Below, one piece after another: positions 15,965-25,324 of a DNA stretch of 64,000 bases. Each line of letters starts with the position of its first letter. Position 1 is the stretch's first letter. The notes beneath the pieces were generated by a model that worked only from the letters and a program-made list of their open reading frames with translations, was not told where the DNA came from and did not search any database. This DNA is from Anaerolineales bacterium (lineage in GTDB: Bacteria; Chloroflexota; Anaerolineae; Anaerolineales; UBA11579), in the NCBI GenBank assembly GCA_026129305.1, contig JAHCII010000005.1, positions 1-64,000 on the forward strand. The letters are read 5' to 3'. The translations under genes were made by a program, and so were the position numbers.

Positions 15965-18304
15965 ATGGCCACGCGCTACTTCGGCGAACGCATTAAACGC
16001 AATGAGGACCCCCGCCTGTTGACTGGGCGGGCGCTCTTCGTGGATGACGTAGACCTGCCGAACATGGCGCACATCGCCTTCGTGCGCAGCCCCTACGCGC
16101 ACGCCCGCATCAAATCGATCGATGCTGCTGCTGCCCGGGCGCTACCCGGTGTGGCGGCAGTCTACACGGCAGCAGACCTTGGTGATTACTGGCGCACGGG
16201 CGTGCTCAACGTGGGCGTGCCGCCGATCAAAGACGCCAAGTTCAACGAACGCCTGCACTCGATCCTGGCCAAGGACAAGGTGCGCCATGTAGGCGAAGCG
16301 GTGGTCTGCATCGTGGCGGACAGCCGCTACATCGCCGAGGATGCTGCCAATCTGGTCATGGTGGACTATGAATCGCTGCCGGTAAGCACCGATATCCGCA
16401 AGGCCTTGGGCGAAGAAGTCGCGCTGATCCATGAGGATTTGCCGGATAACACTGCGGCCCACGTGGTGCAGACCAAGGGCGACTACGAGAAGGCCAAAGC
16501 CCAAGCCGACGTCGTGATCCAGCGCGAATTTCATTATGACCGCGGCACTGCCGCCGCCATGGAAAACCGCGGCATCGTGGCTGCCTGGGACGCCAAGGCC
16601 AGCAAGCTGACCATTTGGGACACCACGCAGGCGCCAGTCATCATTCGCAACGGACTGGCCGGCATGCTGGGCCTCTCTGAACACCAGGTGCGCCTGGTGG
16701 CGCCCTTCATCGGCGGCGGCTTCGGGCCAAAGATTCTGATGTTCTATCCGGAGGAAATGCTGCTGCCCTGGATAAGCATGCAACTAGGGCGCCCAGTCAA
16801 GTGGATTGAAGATCGCTCCGAGAACTTCTACGCCACTACGCAGGAGCGCGGCCAGTACCACCAAGCCGAAATTGCGCTGAAGAAGGACGGCACCATCCTG
16901 GGTGTCAAAGACGTCTTTCTGCACGACAACGGCGCCTATGATCCCTATGGGCTCACCATACCGATCAACACGCAGTGCACGCTGCTCAACATGTATCTGG
17001 TACCGAACTACTACAGCGAGTTCACATCTGTTTTCACCAACAAACCGATGACCAGCCCGTACCGCGGGGCGGGTCGCCAACACGGGGTTTTCGTGATGGA
17101 GCGCCTGATGGACGCTGTCGCCAAAGAATTGGGCATGGACAAGATTGCCCTACGCCAAAAGAATCTGATCCCCCCGGACCAGTTCCCCCACCGCCACGGC
17201 ATTATCTATCAAGACTTCTCTGAGCTGACCTACGACAGCGGCAACTACGCACCGCTGATCGAGAAGGCCATGGAGATGATCGACTACCAAAAGTTCTACC
17301 AGGAGACCAAGCCCCAGGCCGAAAAAGAAGGCCGTAAACTCGGCTTGGGCTTCGTTTGCTACGTGGAGGGCACCGGCATCGGCCCCTATGAAGGCGCCCG
17401 CATCCAAGTGCAGGCCAATGGCCGCGTGAGCGTATCCACCGGCATCGGCACGCAGGGCCAGGGCCACTACACCAGCTATGCCCAGATCGTCGCCGAACAG
17501 CTGGGTATCCCCATCGATCAGATCGATCTGGTCACCGGCGACACCGATCAATTCCACTGGGGCGTAGGCACCTTCGCCAGCCGCGGTGCGGTGGTGGCGG
17601 GCAATGCCATCCACGCCGCCGCGGTGCGGGTGCGCGAGAAGATCTTGAACAAAGCCATCGAAGAATTCGAGGGCGAAGTGACCGCAGACAAGCTGGAACT
17701 GCTCAACGGCGTGGTGCAGATCATCGGTGCGCCGGAAACCGCCATCCCGCTGGGCATGCTGGCCCAAAAGGCCAACCCGATGCGCGGCGCGGTTAAGCCC
17801 GGTACAGAACCTGGCTTGGAAGCGACGGACTACTTCGGTCCGGAAATGGGCGCTACTGCCGCCGGCGTGCACGCCATGATCGTGGAAGTGGACCCAGACA
17901 CGCTGCTGCTCGACATCAAGAAATACGTGACAGTGCATGACTGCGGCAACGTGATCAACCCGCTGATCCTGGATGGACAAATTCAGGGGGGCGTGGCCCA
18001 AGGCATCGGCAATGCTTTCTACGAAGAGCTGGTCTACGACGAGATGGGGCAGATCCTGAACGCCTCTTTCATGGACTACTTGCTGCCCGGCGCGCACGAT
18101 GTGCCGCGTATAGAGATCGGCCATCAGGTCACCACCTCCCCACTGAACCCCTTGGGCGTCAAGGGCGCCGGCGAAGCTGGCGCGATCCCGGTCGGGCCGC
18201 TGTTCGCCCAGGCCATTGAAGACGCTTTGGGCGAGGGCCTGGAACTGCGTGAGATCCCGCTGAGCCCCAATCGCCTGTGGGAGCTGAGCCGCTCCTCCGA
18301 ATGA
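15965..18304 (+). CDS. molybdenum hydroxylase large (molybdopterin) subunit, form II
   Basis: This 779-residue catalytic subunit belongs to the xanthine dehydrogenase/CO dehydrogenase family. The first domain begins RYFGERIKRNEDPRLLTGRA. Cofactor loops include APFIGGGFGPK (about residues 246-256) and GTQGQGHYTSYAQ (about 497). The active-site loop reads SPYRGAGRQHG (about 363-373), which is the form II signature. The Cys-containing AYRCSFR of true CO dehydrogenases is absent. The catalytic Glu is in GVKGAGEAGAI near residue 737. It should hydroxylate an N-heterocycle or aldehyde rather than CO. Its FAD and Fe-S partners lie 5 kb upstream in the same operon, separated by the amide-metabolising genes. 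Confidence 0.93.
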   Translation: MATRYFGERIKRNEDPRLLTGRALFVDDVDLPNMAHIAFVRSPYAHARIKSIDAAAARALPGVAAVYTAADLGDYWRTGVLNVGVPPIKDAKFNERLHSILAKDKVRHVGEAVVCIVADSRYIAEDAANLVMVDYESLPVSTDIRKALGEEVALIHEDLPDNTAAHVVQTKGDYEKAKAQADVVIQREFHYDRGTAAAMENRGIVAAWDAKASKLTIWDTTQAPVIIRNGLAGMLGLSEHQVRLVAPFIGGGFGPKILMFYPEEMLLPWISMQLGRPVKWIEDRSENFYATTQERGQYHQAEIALKKDGTILGVKDVFLHDNGAYDPYGLTIPINTQCTLLNMYLVPNYYSEFTSVFTNKPMTSPYRGAGRQHGVFVMERLMDAVAKELGMDKIALRQKNLIPPDQFPHRHGIIYQDFSELTYDSGNYAPLIEKAMEMIDYQKFYQETKPQAEKEGRKLGLGFVCYVEGTGIGPYEGARIQVQANGRVSVSTGIGTQGQGHYTSYAQIVAEQLGIPIDQIDLVTGDTDQFHWGVGTFASRGAVVAGNAIHAAAVRVREKILNKAIEEFEGEVTADKLELLNGVVQIIGAPETAIPLGMLAQKANPMRGAVKPGTEPGLEATDYFGPEMGATAAGVHAMIVEVDPDTLLLDIKKYVTVHDCGNVINPLILDGQIQGGVAQGIGNAFYEELVYDEMGQILNASFMDYLLPGAHDVPRIEIGHQVTTSPLNPLGVKGAGEAGAIPVGPLFAQAIEDALGEGLELREIPLSPNRLWELSRSSE

Positions 18305-19194
18305 GCTCGGCTCCGTCTCGCAGGCTGCGAGCCAGCAGCATCGCCCCACGTGCCAAGGCCTGGCTGGCCGGCACACAGCAAGCCTACGTACTGCATTCCT
18401 TTGAACGCGCCATTAACCTGGTCAACCAGGAAGGGGACGTGCTTACTATTGCGGATGAAGGGCTGGGCCATGGGCCTTTCTCACTCCTGATCGAAGACCA
18501 GCTGCCTCAAGACATACACATCGGCAGCAAGCTACTCGTGTTCGAAAACGGGTTGTGGCTTGGCGATTGGTTGGTAGATGCTGAAGACGCCAAGTTGTGG
18601 CAACCCACTCCGGACTGGACTTCCATCCGCTCTCTAAGCGACCTTGACTGGGCAAGCCAAGCCCTGGCCGAACTGCTGCGCCAGCACGCCACGGCTGAGA
18701 GCTTTGCGCATTTGGTAGTCAATCCCTTAGGGCGCTCGGCGCTGCCGGGCCGCATCCAGCAAGCGGCCGAGCAGCGCATCCCGCTGCTTTTTGCCGCCGT
18801 GCGGGATGGCGATAACGGACAAGCCGCCCAAGCAGCCAAAGGGCTGGCCGGGTTGGGCCCGGGTCTGACCCCCGCCGGTGATGACCTGCTGTTGGGCGCC
18901 TTGTTTGCCTGCTGGGCGCGCCTGCCCAGTGAAAATGCCAGACTGCTCAGCCAAGCGATCGTGTCTGCCGCTGCGCCCCGCACCCACCAATTGTCAGCCG
19001 CCTGGCTGTCTGCCGGCGCGGCAGGCGAAGCTCCGGCCGTGTGGCATGAGCTTTTTGAGGCGATCGCAAAAGAAGATGCCGTTTCACTCGGTGAAATGGC
19101 TATGCGCATACTGCCTACTGGACACAGTTCCGGCGCTGATGCGCTGGCCGGCTTCTCGGGTGTGCTGCAGGCTCTGCATGGAGGCCTCGCCTAG
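18301..19194 (+). CDS. DUF2877 protein (E. coli YlbF/AllH homologue)
   Basis: The product has 297 residues. The ATG at 18301 overlaps the large-subunit stop (ATGA) and is preferred to longer frames inside that gene. Typical DUF2877 motifs are GLAGLGPGLTPAGDDLLLG (about residues 185-203) and LPTGHSSGADALAGF near the end. AllH is the third subunit of the E. coli oxamate carbamoyltransferase. Finding it as the last gene after the hydroxylase shows that the fdrA/DUF1116/DUF2877 set is interleaved with the hydroxylase genes rather than placed beside them. It is unrelated to Bacillus YlbF. Confidence 0.83.
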   Translation: MSSAPSRRLRASSIAPRAKAWLAGTQQAYVLHSFERAINLVNQEGDVLTIADEGLGHGPFSLLIEDQLPQDIHIGSKLLVFENGLWLGDWLVDAEDAKLWQPTPDWTSIRSLSDLDWASQALAELLRQHATAESFAHLVVNPLGRSALPGRIQQAAEQRIPLLFAAVRDGDNGQAAQAAKGLAGLGPGLTPAGDDLLLGALFACWARLPSENARLLSQAIVSAAAPRTHQLSAAWLSAGAAGEAPAVWHELFEAIAKEDAVSLGEMAMRILPTGHSSGADALAGFSGVLQALHGGLA

Positions 19195-19220
19195 TCAAAC
19201 AAGAGCCAGCGTGCTAAAAT
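19192..19220 (+). promoter_or_regulatory. candidate promoter for rpsF-ssb
   Basis: TAGTCA (19192-19197), a 17-base spacer and the extended -10 TGCTAAAAT (19212-19220) lie just after the DUF2877 stop and about 80 bases before rpsF. This separates the ribosomal and replication genes from the catabolic operon. Confidence 0.4.
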
Positions 19221-19302
19221 CTTTCGGTTACGCTGAACTCAATTCAGTTCCGCTCTGGCTTGCGCTAAACCAGGGCAACCCCGTGGAATAGGAGCCACAC
19301 AC

Positions 19303-19608
19303 ATGCGCAATTACGAAGTAATTTACATCGTCCACCCCGATTTGGACAGCGACGCTTTTACACAACTCAACAAACAGGTTGAAGGCTGGATCAAGGACGG
19401 CAAAGGCAAGATCGAGAAAAGCGACATTTGGGGCAAGCGCAAGCTGGCCTACCAGATCAAGAAGCAGAGCGAAGGCCAGTACGTCTTGCTGCGCACAGAG
19501 ATGGATCCCTCTTTGTGCGCTACGCTTGAACAGCAATTCCGTCTACAGGAATCTGTTCTGCGTTTCATTATCGTTGCTCTTGAGGAAGAGGCCGAACCGG
19601 CCGCCTAA
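19303..19608 (+). CDS. rpsF: 30S ribosomal protein bS6
   Basis: This 101-residue protein opens MRNYEVIYIVHPDLDSDAF, the usual bS6 beginning, and has the conserved KRKLAYQIKKQSEGQYVLL core (about residues 45-63). It binds 16S rRNA with bS18. GGAG precedes the ATG. The gene starts a rpsF-ssb unit as in most bacteria, but the usual third member, rpsR, is replaced by a peptidyl-prolyl isomerase gene. Confidence 0.96.
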   Translation: MRNYEVIYIVHPDLDSDAFTQLNKQVEGWIKDGKGKIEKSDIWGKRKLAYQIKKQSEGQYVLLRTEMDPSLCATLEQQFRLQESVLRFIIVALEEEAEPAA

Positions 19609-19637
19609 GCATTCGCTTCTCCTCAACAGGAGGCAGC

Positions 19638-20042
19638 ATGAGCAGAGGGCTGAACAAAGTCATGATCATCGGCCACTTGGGCCGTGATCCGGAAATGCGT
19701 TATACACCTTCCGGCCGCTCGGTGACCAGTTTCAGCGTGGCCACCAGCCGCAACTGGACCACAGCCGAAGGCGAGCGCCGCACAGAGACCGAGTGGTTCA
19801 ATGTAGTTGCTTGGGGCAGCCTGGCAGAAATTTGCAACCAGTACCTGAAAAAGGGCCAGCAAGTTTACGTGGAAGGCCGCTTGCAAACCCGCCGCTGGGA
19901 AGATGAAGAAGGCAATAAACGCAGTGCAACCGAAATTGTGGCTCGCGAAATGATCATGCTTTCTCACAAGTCTGAAAAAGAAGGCGAAGCGGGCGGCGAT
20001 GACCACTACCCAGAGAACGACGAAGAGGAATTCCCCTTCTAG
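19638..20042 (+). CDS. ssb: single-stranded DNA-binding protein
   Basis: This 134-residue SSB has one OB-fold (about residues 4-108), opening LNKVMIIGHLGRDPEMRYTP and containing the typical WFNVVAWGSLAEICNQYLKKG. A short acidic linker ends in DEEEFPF, the C-terminal peptide used to recruit repair and replication enzymes. AGGAGGC precedes the ATG. It follows rpsF by 29 bases. Confidence 0.96.
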   Translation: MSRGLNKVMIIGHLGRDPEMRYTPSGRSVTSFSVATSRNWTTAEGERRTETEWFNVVAWGSLAEICNQYLKKGQQVYVEGRLQTRRWEDEEGNKRSATEIVAREMIMLSHKSEKEGEAGGDDHYPENDEEEFPF

Positions 20043-20072
20043 CACATTCACGAAAAGAGAACAACGGACTTC

Positions 20073-21434
20073 ATGGCAAACACACAAAAAACCCCTGTTC
20101 TGTCACGGGTACAAAGAGCAAAGCCCAGCAGCGAACGCGACATGAATCGCCTGGTACTGCTTGGGACTGGCGCCCTGGTAGGCGTCGTCTTGCTGCTGGT
20201 AGGCTGGACCTGGTTGTTGGATGCGGTGATCTATCCCAACCAAGTCGTCGCCGTAGTGGAAGGCAAAGAGATCAAGGGGGAGCAGTACATTTCCCGCACG
20301 CGTCTCAATCGTCAGCAAATGATCAACAACTATTACCAATCGTACAGCGAATACACGCAGATGAGGCAATTCTTTGGGGATGACCCGCGGCTGCAGCAGC
20401 AGTACTTCACGGTTATGGCTCAGATCGAGATGCAGTTGGACCCCGAATACGCCGCGGAGTACACAGTCAACCAGCTCGTCAATGAAGAACTGATCAAGTT
20501 GGAAGCCGCCGCGCTAGGGATCACCATCAGCGACGCGGACTTTGCGAAAAGCCAAGAAGAGCTGTTTGGCTTCTTCCCGAATGGGACGCCCACTCCAGCC
20601 ATCTTCCCGACCACTTTGCCCACGTCCACTTTGTCAGCGCAGCAATTCAGCCTGATCGGCATCGACCCCACGGCTACGCCGGACATCGATGCAGAATCAA
20701 CAGAAGAAGGCGAGACACCGGAGACAGAGCTGGAAACGGCCACCCTGGAGCCCACCCGGACCAGCGAACCGACCACGGCCCCAGCCACCGCGACCCAAAC
20801 GACTGGTCCGAGCCCGACGCCCCTCCCCACAGCAACTGCCTACACTCAGCAGCTCTATGAGGAGAACCTGGCCACATATTACAGTAGCTACCAACAAGAG
20901 ATTGGCGTGCGCCCTCAAGACCTGGAAGACGCCTATCGCACCCTCTTGCTGCGTGAGGCACTCAAGGACCAGGTGACCGCTGACCTGCAACCACTGCAAG
21001 AGCAAGTGTGGGCGCGCCACATCCTTGTGAGCACTCTCGAAGAGGCTGAAGAGGCGATCAACCGAGTGAACGCAGGTGAGGACTTCGGTGATCTGGCGAT
21101 TGAGCTATCTCTGGATACGGGCAGCGCCAGCGTCGGAGGCGATTTGGGTTGGTTCGCCAAAGAAGTCATGGTGGAGCCTTTTGGGAATGCCGCCTTTGCG
21201 CTCGAAATCGGTGAAATCAGCGAACCGGTTGAATCACAGTTCGGTTGGCACATCATCCAGGTCTTGGGCCATGAAGAGCGCGGCCTGAGCCAGGCTGAAC
21301 ACGAACAGCTGCGTGAACAAGCTTTCCTGGTCTATCTGGACGGCTTGCGTGAAAAGTATGATTGGCGGATCGAAGACAGCTGGCGCAATATGGCGCCAGA
21401 AACGCCTCGCATCCCCAGCAGCCTGCTGCAATAG
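20073..21434 (+). CDS. membrane-anchored parvulin-type peptidyl-prolyl isomerase
   Basis: The product has 453 residues. A basic N-terminus is followed by one transmembrane anchor (about residues 26-50). A SurA/PrsA-like N-terminal helical domain holds YTVNQLVNEELIKLEAAALG. A Thr/Pro/Glu-rich low-complexity linker spans about 170-260, and a rotamase domain about 310-405 begins VWARHILVSTLEEAEEAI and contains GDLGWFAKEVMVEPF. It should assist folding of secreted proteins outside the cytoplasmic membrane. It lies 30 bases after ssb and ends at a strong terminator. Confidence 0.88.
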   Translation: MANTQKTPVLSRVQRAKPSSERDMNRLVLLGTGALVGVVLLLVGWTWLLDAVIYPNQVVAVVEGKEIKGEQYISRTRLNRQQMINNYYQSYSEYTQMRQFFGDDPRLQQQYFTVMAQIEMQLDPEYAAEYTVNQLVNEELIKLEAAALGITISDADFAKSQEELFGFFPNGTPTPAIFPTTLPTSTLSAQQFSLIGIDPTATPDIDAESTEEGETPETELETATLEPTRTSEPTTAPATATQTTGPSPTPLPTATAYTQQLYEENLATYYSSYQQEIGVRPQDLEDAYRTLLLREALKDQVTADLQPLQEQVWARHILVSTLEEAEEAINRVNAGEDFGDLAIELSLDTGSASVGGDLGWFAKEVMVEPFGNAAFALEIGEISEPVESQFGWHIIQVLGHEERGLSQAEHEQLREQAFLVYLDGLREKYDWRIEDSWRNMAPETPRIPSSLLQ

Positions 21435-21446
21435 CCAAAGCGCAAC

Positions 21447-21475
21447 AAAAAGGCCGGTCAAAGACCGGCCTTTTT
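21447..21475. terminator. bidirectional intrinsic terminator
   Basis: A stem of AAGGCCGGTC and GACCGGCCTT with loop AAA is flanked by A5 on one side and T5 on the other. It serves the rpsF-ssb-PPIase transcript and the convergent pspC/smc transcript. Confidence 0.9.
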
Positions 21476-21480
21476 GTTAG

Positions 21481-21666
21481 TTATTCTCTTGGAATGATTA
21501 ACCAACAGACGAAGTAACTCAGGATGCCAGGCACCCCACCCGGAAGTGCCGCCAGAAAGAACATCAACCGAAACCAAAAGGCGCTGATCCCAAAGAACTC
21601 GCCCAGACCGCCGCAAACCCCAGCCACAATCCGACCACTCCTCGAACGACGCAATCTATTTCTCAT
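21481..21666 (-). CDS. PspC domain membrane protein
   Basis: This 61-residue protein consists almost only of a PspC domain: a basic start, SGRIVAGVCGGLGEFFGISA, then a hydrophobic span FWFRLMFFLAALPGGVPGIL and a second short one ending VCWLIIPRE. PspC proteins sense envelope stress in the phage-shock system, but pspA and pspF are absent here. The gene is last in the minus-strand smc operon, 15 bases after smc. Confidence 0.88.
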   Translation of the reverse strand: MRNRLRRSRSGRIVAGVCGGLGEFFGISAFWFRLMFFLAALPGGVPGILSYFVCWLIIPRE

Positions 21667-21681
21667 ACTTGCCTCCGCTTC

Positions 21682-24600
21682 TTAGCGTGTGTATTCCTCT
21701 CCAACCTCGTCCAGCTTCAAACTGATCATCTGGCTGGCGGTATCACGGCCCATGGTAATTCCGTAGATAACGTCTGCGATCTGCACCGTGTTGCGGTTGT
21801 GCGTAATGACCACGAACTGAGTGTTCTGACTCAGTTCACGCAACACCTCGGTAAAGCGGCCCACATTGGCCTCGTCCAGCATGGCGTCCACTTCGTCCAT
21901 GACGCAAAACGGAGTGGGTGAAGCTTTGAGCAAGGCAAACACCAAAGCCGTAGCGGTCAGACTACGCTCGCCACCGGAAAGCAGCGCCAAGCGCTGGGCG
22001 CGCTTGCCGGGTAAGCGCGCCTCAATATCAATGCCTGTTGCAGCCATGTCGGCTTCTTCTGTCAGCACCAAGCGGGCCGACCCGCCGTTGAACAGACGGC
22101 CAAAAATGACCTTGAATTCTGCAGCGACGCGTTCAAAGGTGTCGCGGAATTCATTTTCCATCAGTGCGTCCAGTTCAGAAATGACTTGCTTCAGATCGGT
22201 TTCGGCGGAATGCAGGTCACTGACTTGCGTTTCCATGCTCTCGACGCGCTCTTTGATCTCGCCATACTCCTGCTGGGCTTCCAGATTGACAGATCCTAAA
22301 CGCCGGATCTGGGCGCGTTGGGCCTTGAGCACTTCTTCCAACTCGGGATCCAGCTCGGTGAGCATTGGGAGTTGCTCCACCAGGTTGCCCAAGGGCAGTG
22401 GTGTAGGTCCGGAAATACCCTCTTCGTACTGGAAGGCCACCAGGCCAAAGTCGTCCTCGACCCGGGAACGCAAAGTGTCCAAGGCCTCTTGCTGGCGGGC
22501 CATGGCAATCTGGGCTTGGGTATGGTTACGCTCGGCCGCGCTGAGAGCCTGCATGGCCTGGCTCTCGGCAGCCTGCTTCTGCGCCAGATGAGCGTCAGCC
22601 TCAGTCAACTTGGTTTCCGCCGGAGCAATTTTCGCTTGTATTTGGGCTATCTCGCCACCCATCGTGTCGCCCTGCCCGCCCAACTGCTCGATCTCGGCAG
22701 CAAGCGCCCGCGCCTGGTCCTCGACCTCGGCCTGGCGCTCCTGCTGAGCAGTCAACTGGTCTTGAGCAAGCTGCAAAGCCTGCCGCCGCTCCTGCACGCG
22801 GCGCTGCGCCTCTTGCAAAGCGCGCTGGCCTACGGCCAGGCGCATTTCCCAGTGGGCCACCTGGGCATGCTGCTCATCTGTAGGTACGTCTTCAATGGAG
22901 CCGATTAAGCTTTCAAGATCTTGCTTGGCGGTGACTTGCTGCTGGAGGATGCCGGCTTCCGAGTCTGCCAGGCCGCCCAGCTCTGTCAAGGCGGTCGCCG
23001 CTTCCGTCTCCAGGCTGCGCTGCTGGGTGCGGAACCACTCCAGTTGGCTTTCCAGCTGGCTGACTTCCAGACCACGCTCCTGTACCGCTCGATGAGCGGC
23101 GTCAAGCTCGGTGCGGCATTCTTGAACGGCAGCCTGGCTGCGCTGCACCTGCTCCTGGGCGTTCTCTATTTGAGTCTTCAGACGCCGCACTGAGCCTTGA
23201 ATGGTCTCCAGCTCAGCATCCACTTTCTCCAGCTCAATACGAAGCTGACGTTCCTGCCTGGGTCTGGCCAACCCGGCCGCGGCCTTGGGGGCGCGCACCT
23301 CGATCTGTCCAGAGCGATGGAACAGCTCGCCCGCCAGGGTGACCACACTAGCCGCCTCGGCATGGCGTTCCAAAGCCGGTTTGGCATCGGCCCGGCTGGA
23401 CACCACCAAGGTGCGGCCCAAGAGCAGATCCAGCGCGCTGCGCAATTCCTCAGGCGCCTGCACCAGGTCTGCCGCCACGCCCAGCAAACCACCAGAGGGA
23501 GCGGCCTGCATGCGCACCGCACCGCTGCCAGAGGGCACCAAGGCCCCAGCCGCGGCCTGGGTCCCCAAAATATCCAGGGCGGCATCCGCATCTTTGCCAT
23601 CCGCCAAAACCACAGCATCTAAGTAATTGCCCAAAGCCGCCGAAATGGCACGCTCCAGCTCTGCCGGCACAACCAGTTCACGCCCCAGGCTGCCCTTGCG
23701 CAGCCCCAAGCGCTTCTGCTGAGCCGCCTCTAACAGCACACGGGCACCCTCGGCAAAACCTGAGGCAGTCAGCTGCGCCTGCTCCATGCCGGCAATTTCG
23801 GCCTGCAAGCCCGCTCGGCGCGCCAAAAGTTCACGGTTCTTGATCTCGTCTGCGTCCAGCCTCTTGCGCTCAGCGTCCAGAGCCAACTCTGTTTGCTCCA
23901 GCTCCGCCAGTGCCGCTTGCAAAGCGCTTTCGGCGCGCTCGGCAGCCTGCTGCCCAGCCGCGGCCTGCTCCTGCAGGCTGGCCAAGTCCGCGTCGAGATT
24001 GCCGAGGTTGTGCTGCAGTTCCGCCACTTCAGACTGTAAGCGGGTCTGTTGGGACTGCAATTGCTCGCGCTGGGCCACCAGGCCGACATGCTGGCGCTCC
24101 AATCGATCGATAAAATCACGGGCGGCTTCAACCTTGGCGGCATTCGCCTCTCTAGACGCCTGGCGCTCGGCCAAGTCTCGATTGGCTTCATCCAGCTTAG
24201 CCTGAGCTTCGCTGGCTTCCACCTCGTATTGCTGGGTATCCTTTTCAGCTTCCTGCAAGCGATCACCCAAGACACGCAATTCGCCTTCAATGCGGTTGCG
24301 CTCTTCGGCCAGCGCTTCGCGGCGCTCGGCCAAGGCGCGCTGTCGCTCATCGGCCACAGCCAAGCCTTTGGTGGCATCCTCACGGCTGGCGTGCAGTTCC
24401 ACCAAGCGCCGGCGCCAATCATTCAATTGGTTACGCAGCTCCTGGGTCTGTGCGCGCAGCTGATTGACCTCTTCATTTAGCACACGCTGCTGTTCGCGGG
24501 CTGTGTTCAATTCCTGCTCACGCTGCTCAGCGTCCTTGCGCCGGGCGCGCAACTCACCTTGGGCGCTATGCCAGTGATAGCCATACCATTGGCGCAGAGT

Positions 24601-25272
24601 GGCTCTCAGATCGGCACGCAGGCGGGAATACTCTTCTGCGCGGGCGGCCTGGCGCTCCAGGCTGCGCACCCGCGGGCGCAGCTCCGCCAGGATGTCTTCG
24701 ACACGCTCCAAATTGCGCAGTGTGGTTTCCAGACGGCGCAGGGATTGGTCCTTGCGCGTGCGGTACAGGCCGATGCCTGCAGCTTCTTCAAACAAGCGGC
24801 GCCGCTCGTCGGACTTCAGCGTCAGCGCCGCATCCACCAGGCCCTGGCCGATGACGGTATAAGTGCGCTCAGAAAGGCCCGACTGGGCCAGCAATTCGGT
24901 CACATCCTTCAGCCGCACCTTCTGCTGATTGATCAGATATTCATTTTGCCCGTCTCGGTAGGCGCGGCGCGTGATGGCCACTTCAGAAAAGTCCAGAGGC
25001 AGCCAGCCATCGCTGTTGTCAAAGGTGACCGTGACGGAGGCCATGCCGGAACGAGCCCGCTTCTCCGAGCCGGAGAAGATCATGTCCTCGGTTTTGCGGC
25101 CGCGCAGAACGCCGTAGGACTGCTCGCCCAGCACCCAGCGCAGCGCGTCGGCAATATTGGACTTGCCAGAGCCGTTGGGACCAACAACGGCGGTAATGCT
25201 GTCCGAGAATTCGAACAGCATTTTGCTGGCAAAGGTTTTGTACCCGTTCAGTTCAAGAGATTTAAGCCGCAC
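21682..25272 (-). CDS. smc: chromosome segregation protein SMC
   Basis: This 1196-residue condensin ATPase has Walker A GPNGSGKSNIADALRWVLG (about residues 32-50). Long coiled coils span about 170-490 and 670-1010, and the hinge lies between them (about 500-640). The C-terminal half-ATPase has the signature LLSGGERSLTATALVFALL and Walker B FCVMDEVDAMLDEAN. It compacts and segregates the chromosome, normally with ScpA and ScpB, which are not in the window. The start is GTG (MRLKSLELNGYKTFA), a standard SMC opening. It lies downstream of rnc, a pairing also common in Firmicutes. Confidence 0.96.
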   Translation of the reverse strand: MRLKSLELNGYKTFASKMLFEFSDSITAVVGPNGSGKSNIADALRWVLGEQSYGVLRGRKTEDMIFSGSEKRARSGMASVTVTFDNSDGWLPLDFSEVAITRRAYRDGQNEYLINQQKVRLKDVTELLAQSGLSERTYTVIGQGLVDAALTLKSDERRRLFEEAAGIGLYRTRKDQSLRRLETTLRNLERVEDILAELRPRVRSLERQAARAEEYSRLRADLRATLRQWYGYHWHSAQGELRARRKDAEQREQELNTAREQQRVLNEEVNQLRAQTQELRNQLNDWRRRLVELHASREDATKGLAVADERQRALAERREALAEERNRIEGELRVLGDRLQEAEKDTQQYEVEASEAQAKLDEANRDLAERQASREANAAKVEAARDFIDRLERQHVGLVAQREQLQSQQTRLQSEVAELQHNLGNLDADLASLQEQAAAGQQAAERAESALQAALAELEQTELALDAERKRLDADEIKNRELLARRAGLQAEIAGMEQAQLTASGFAEGARVLLEAAQQKRLGLRKGSLGRELVVPAELERAISAALGNYLDAVVLADGKDADAALDILGTQAAAGALVPSGSGAVRMQAAPSGGLLGVAADLVQAPEELRSALDLLLGRTLVVSSRADAKPALERHAEAASVVTLAGELFHRSGQIEVRAPKAAAGLARPRQERQLRIELEKVDAELETIQGSVRRLKTQIENAQEQVQRSQAAVQECRTELDAAHRAVQERGLEVSQLESQLEWFRTQQRSLETEAATALTELGGLADSEAGILQQQVTAKQDLESLIGSIEDVPTDEQHAQVAHWEMRLAVGQRALQEAQRRVQERRQALQLAQDQLTAQQERQAEVEDQARALAAEIEQLGGQGDTMGGEIAQIQAKIAPAETKLTEADAHLAQKQAAESQAMQALSAAERNHTQAQIAMARQQEALDTLRSRVEDDFGLVAFQYEEGISGPTPLPLGNLVEQLPMLTELDPELEEVLKAQRAQIRRLGSVNLEAQQEYGEIKERVESMETQVSDLHSAETDLKQVISELDALMENEFRDTFERVAAEFKVIFGRLFNGGSARLVLTEEADMAATGIDIEARLPGKRAQRLALLSGGERSLTATALVFALLKASPTPFCVMDEVDAMLDEANVGRFTEVLRELSQNTQFVVITHNRNTVQIADVIYGITMGRDTASQMISLKLDEVGEEYTR

Positions 25273-25324
25273 AGTCGTTCTCGTTAGGTTGTCGCATCAC
25301 AAAACGATACTTCAGCGCCAACCG

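Noticed and set aside
8132-18304. Aerobic CO dehydrogenase operon
   Set aside because: The large subunit has PYRGAGR (form II), not the AYRCSFR loop of true CO dehydrogenases, and the surrounding genes concern amides and carbamoyl transfer.
17150-18376. 408-codon minus-strand open frame opposite the Mo large subunit
   Set aside because: It is His/Gly/Asp-rich with no domain, lies opposite a certain gene, and is a codon-bias shadow.
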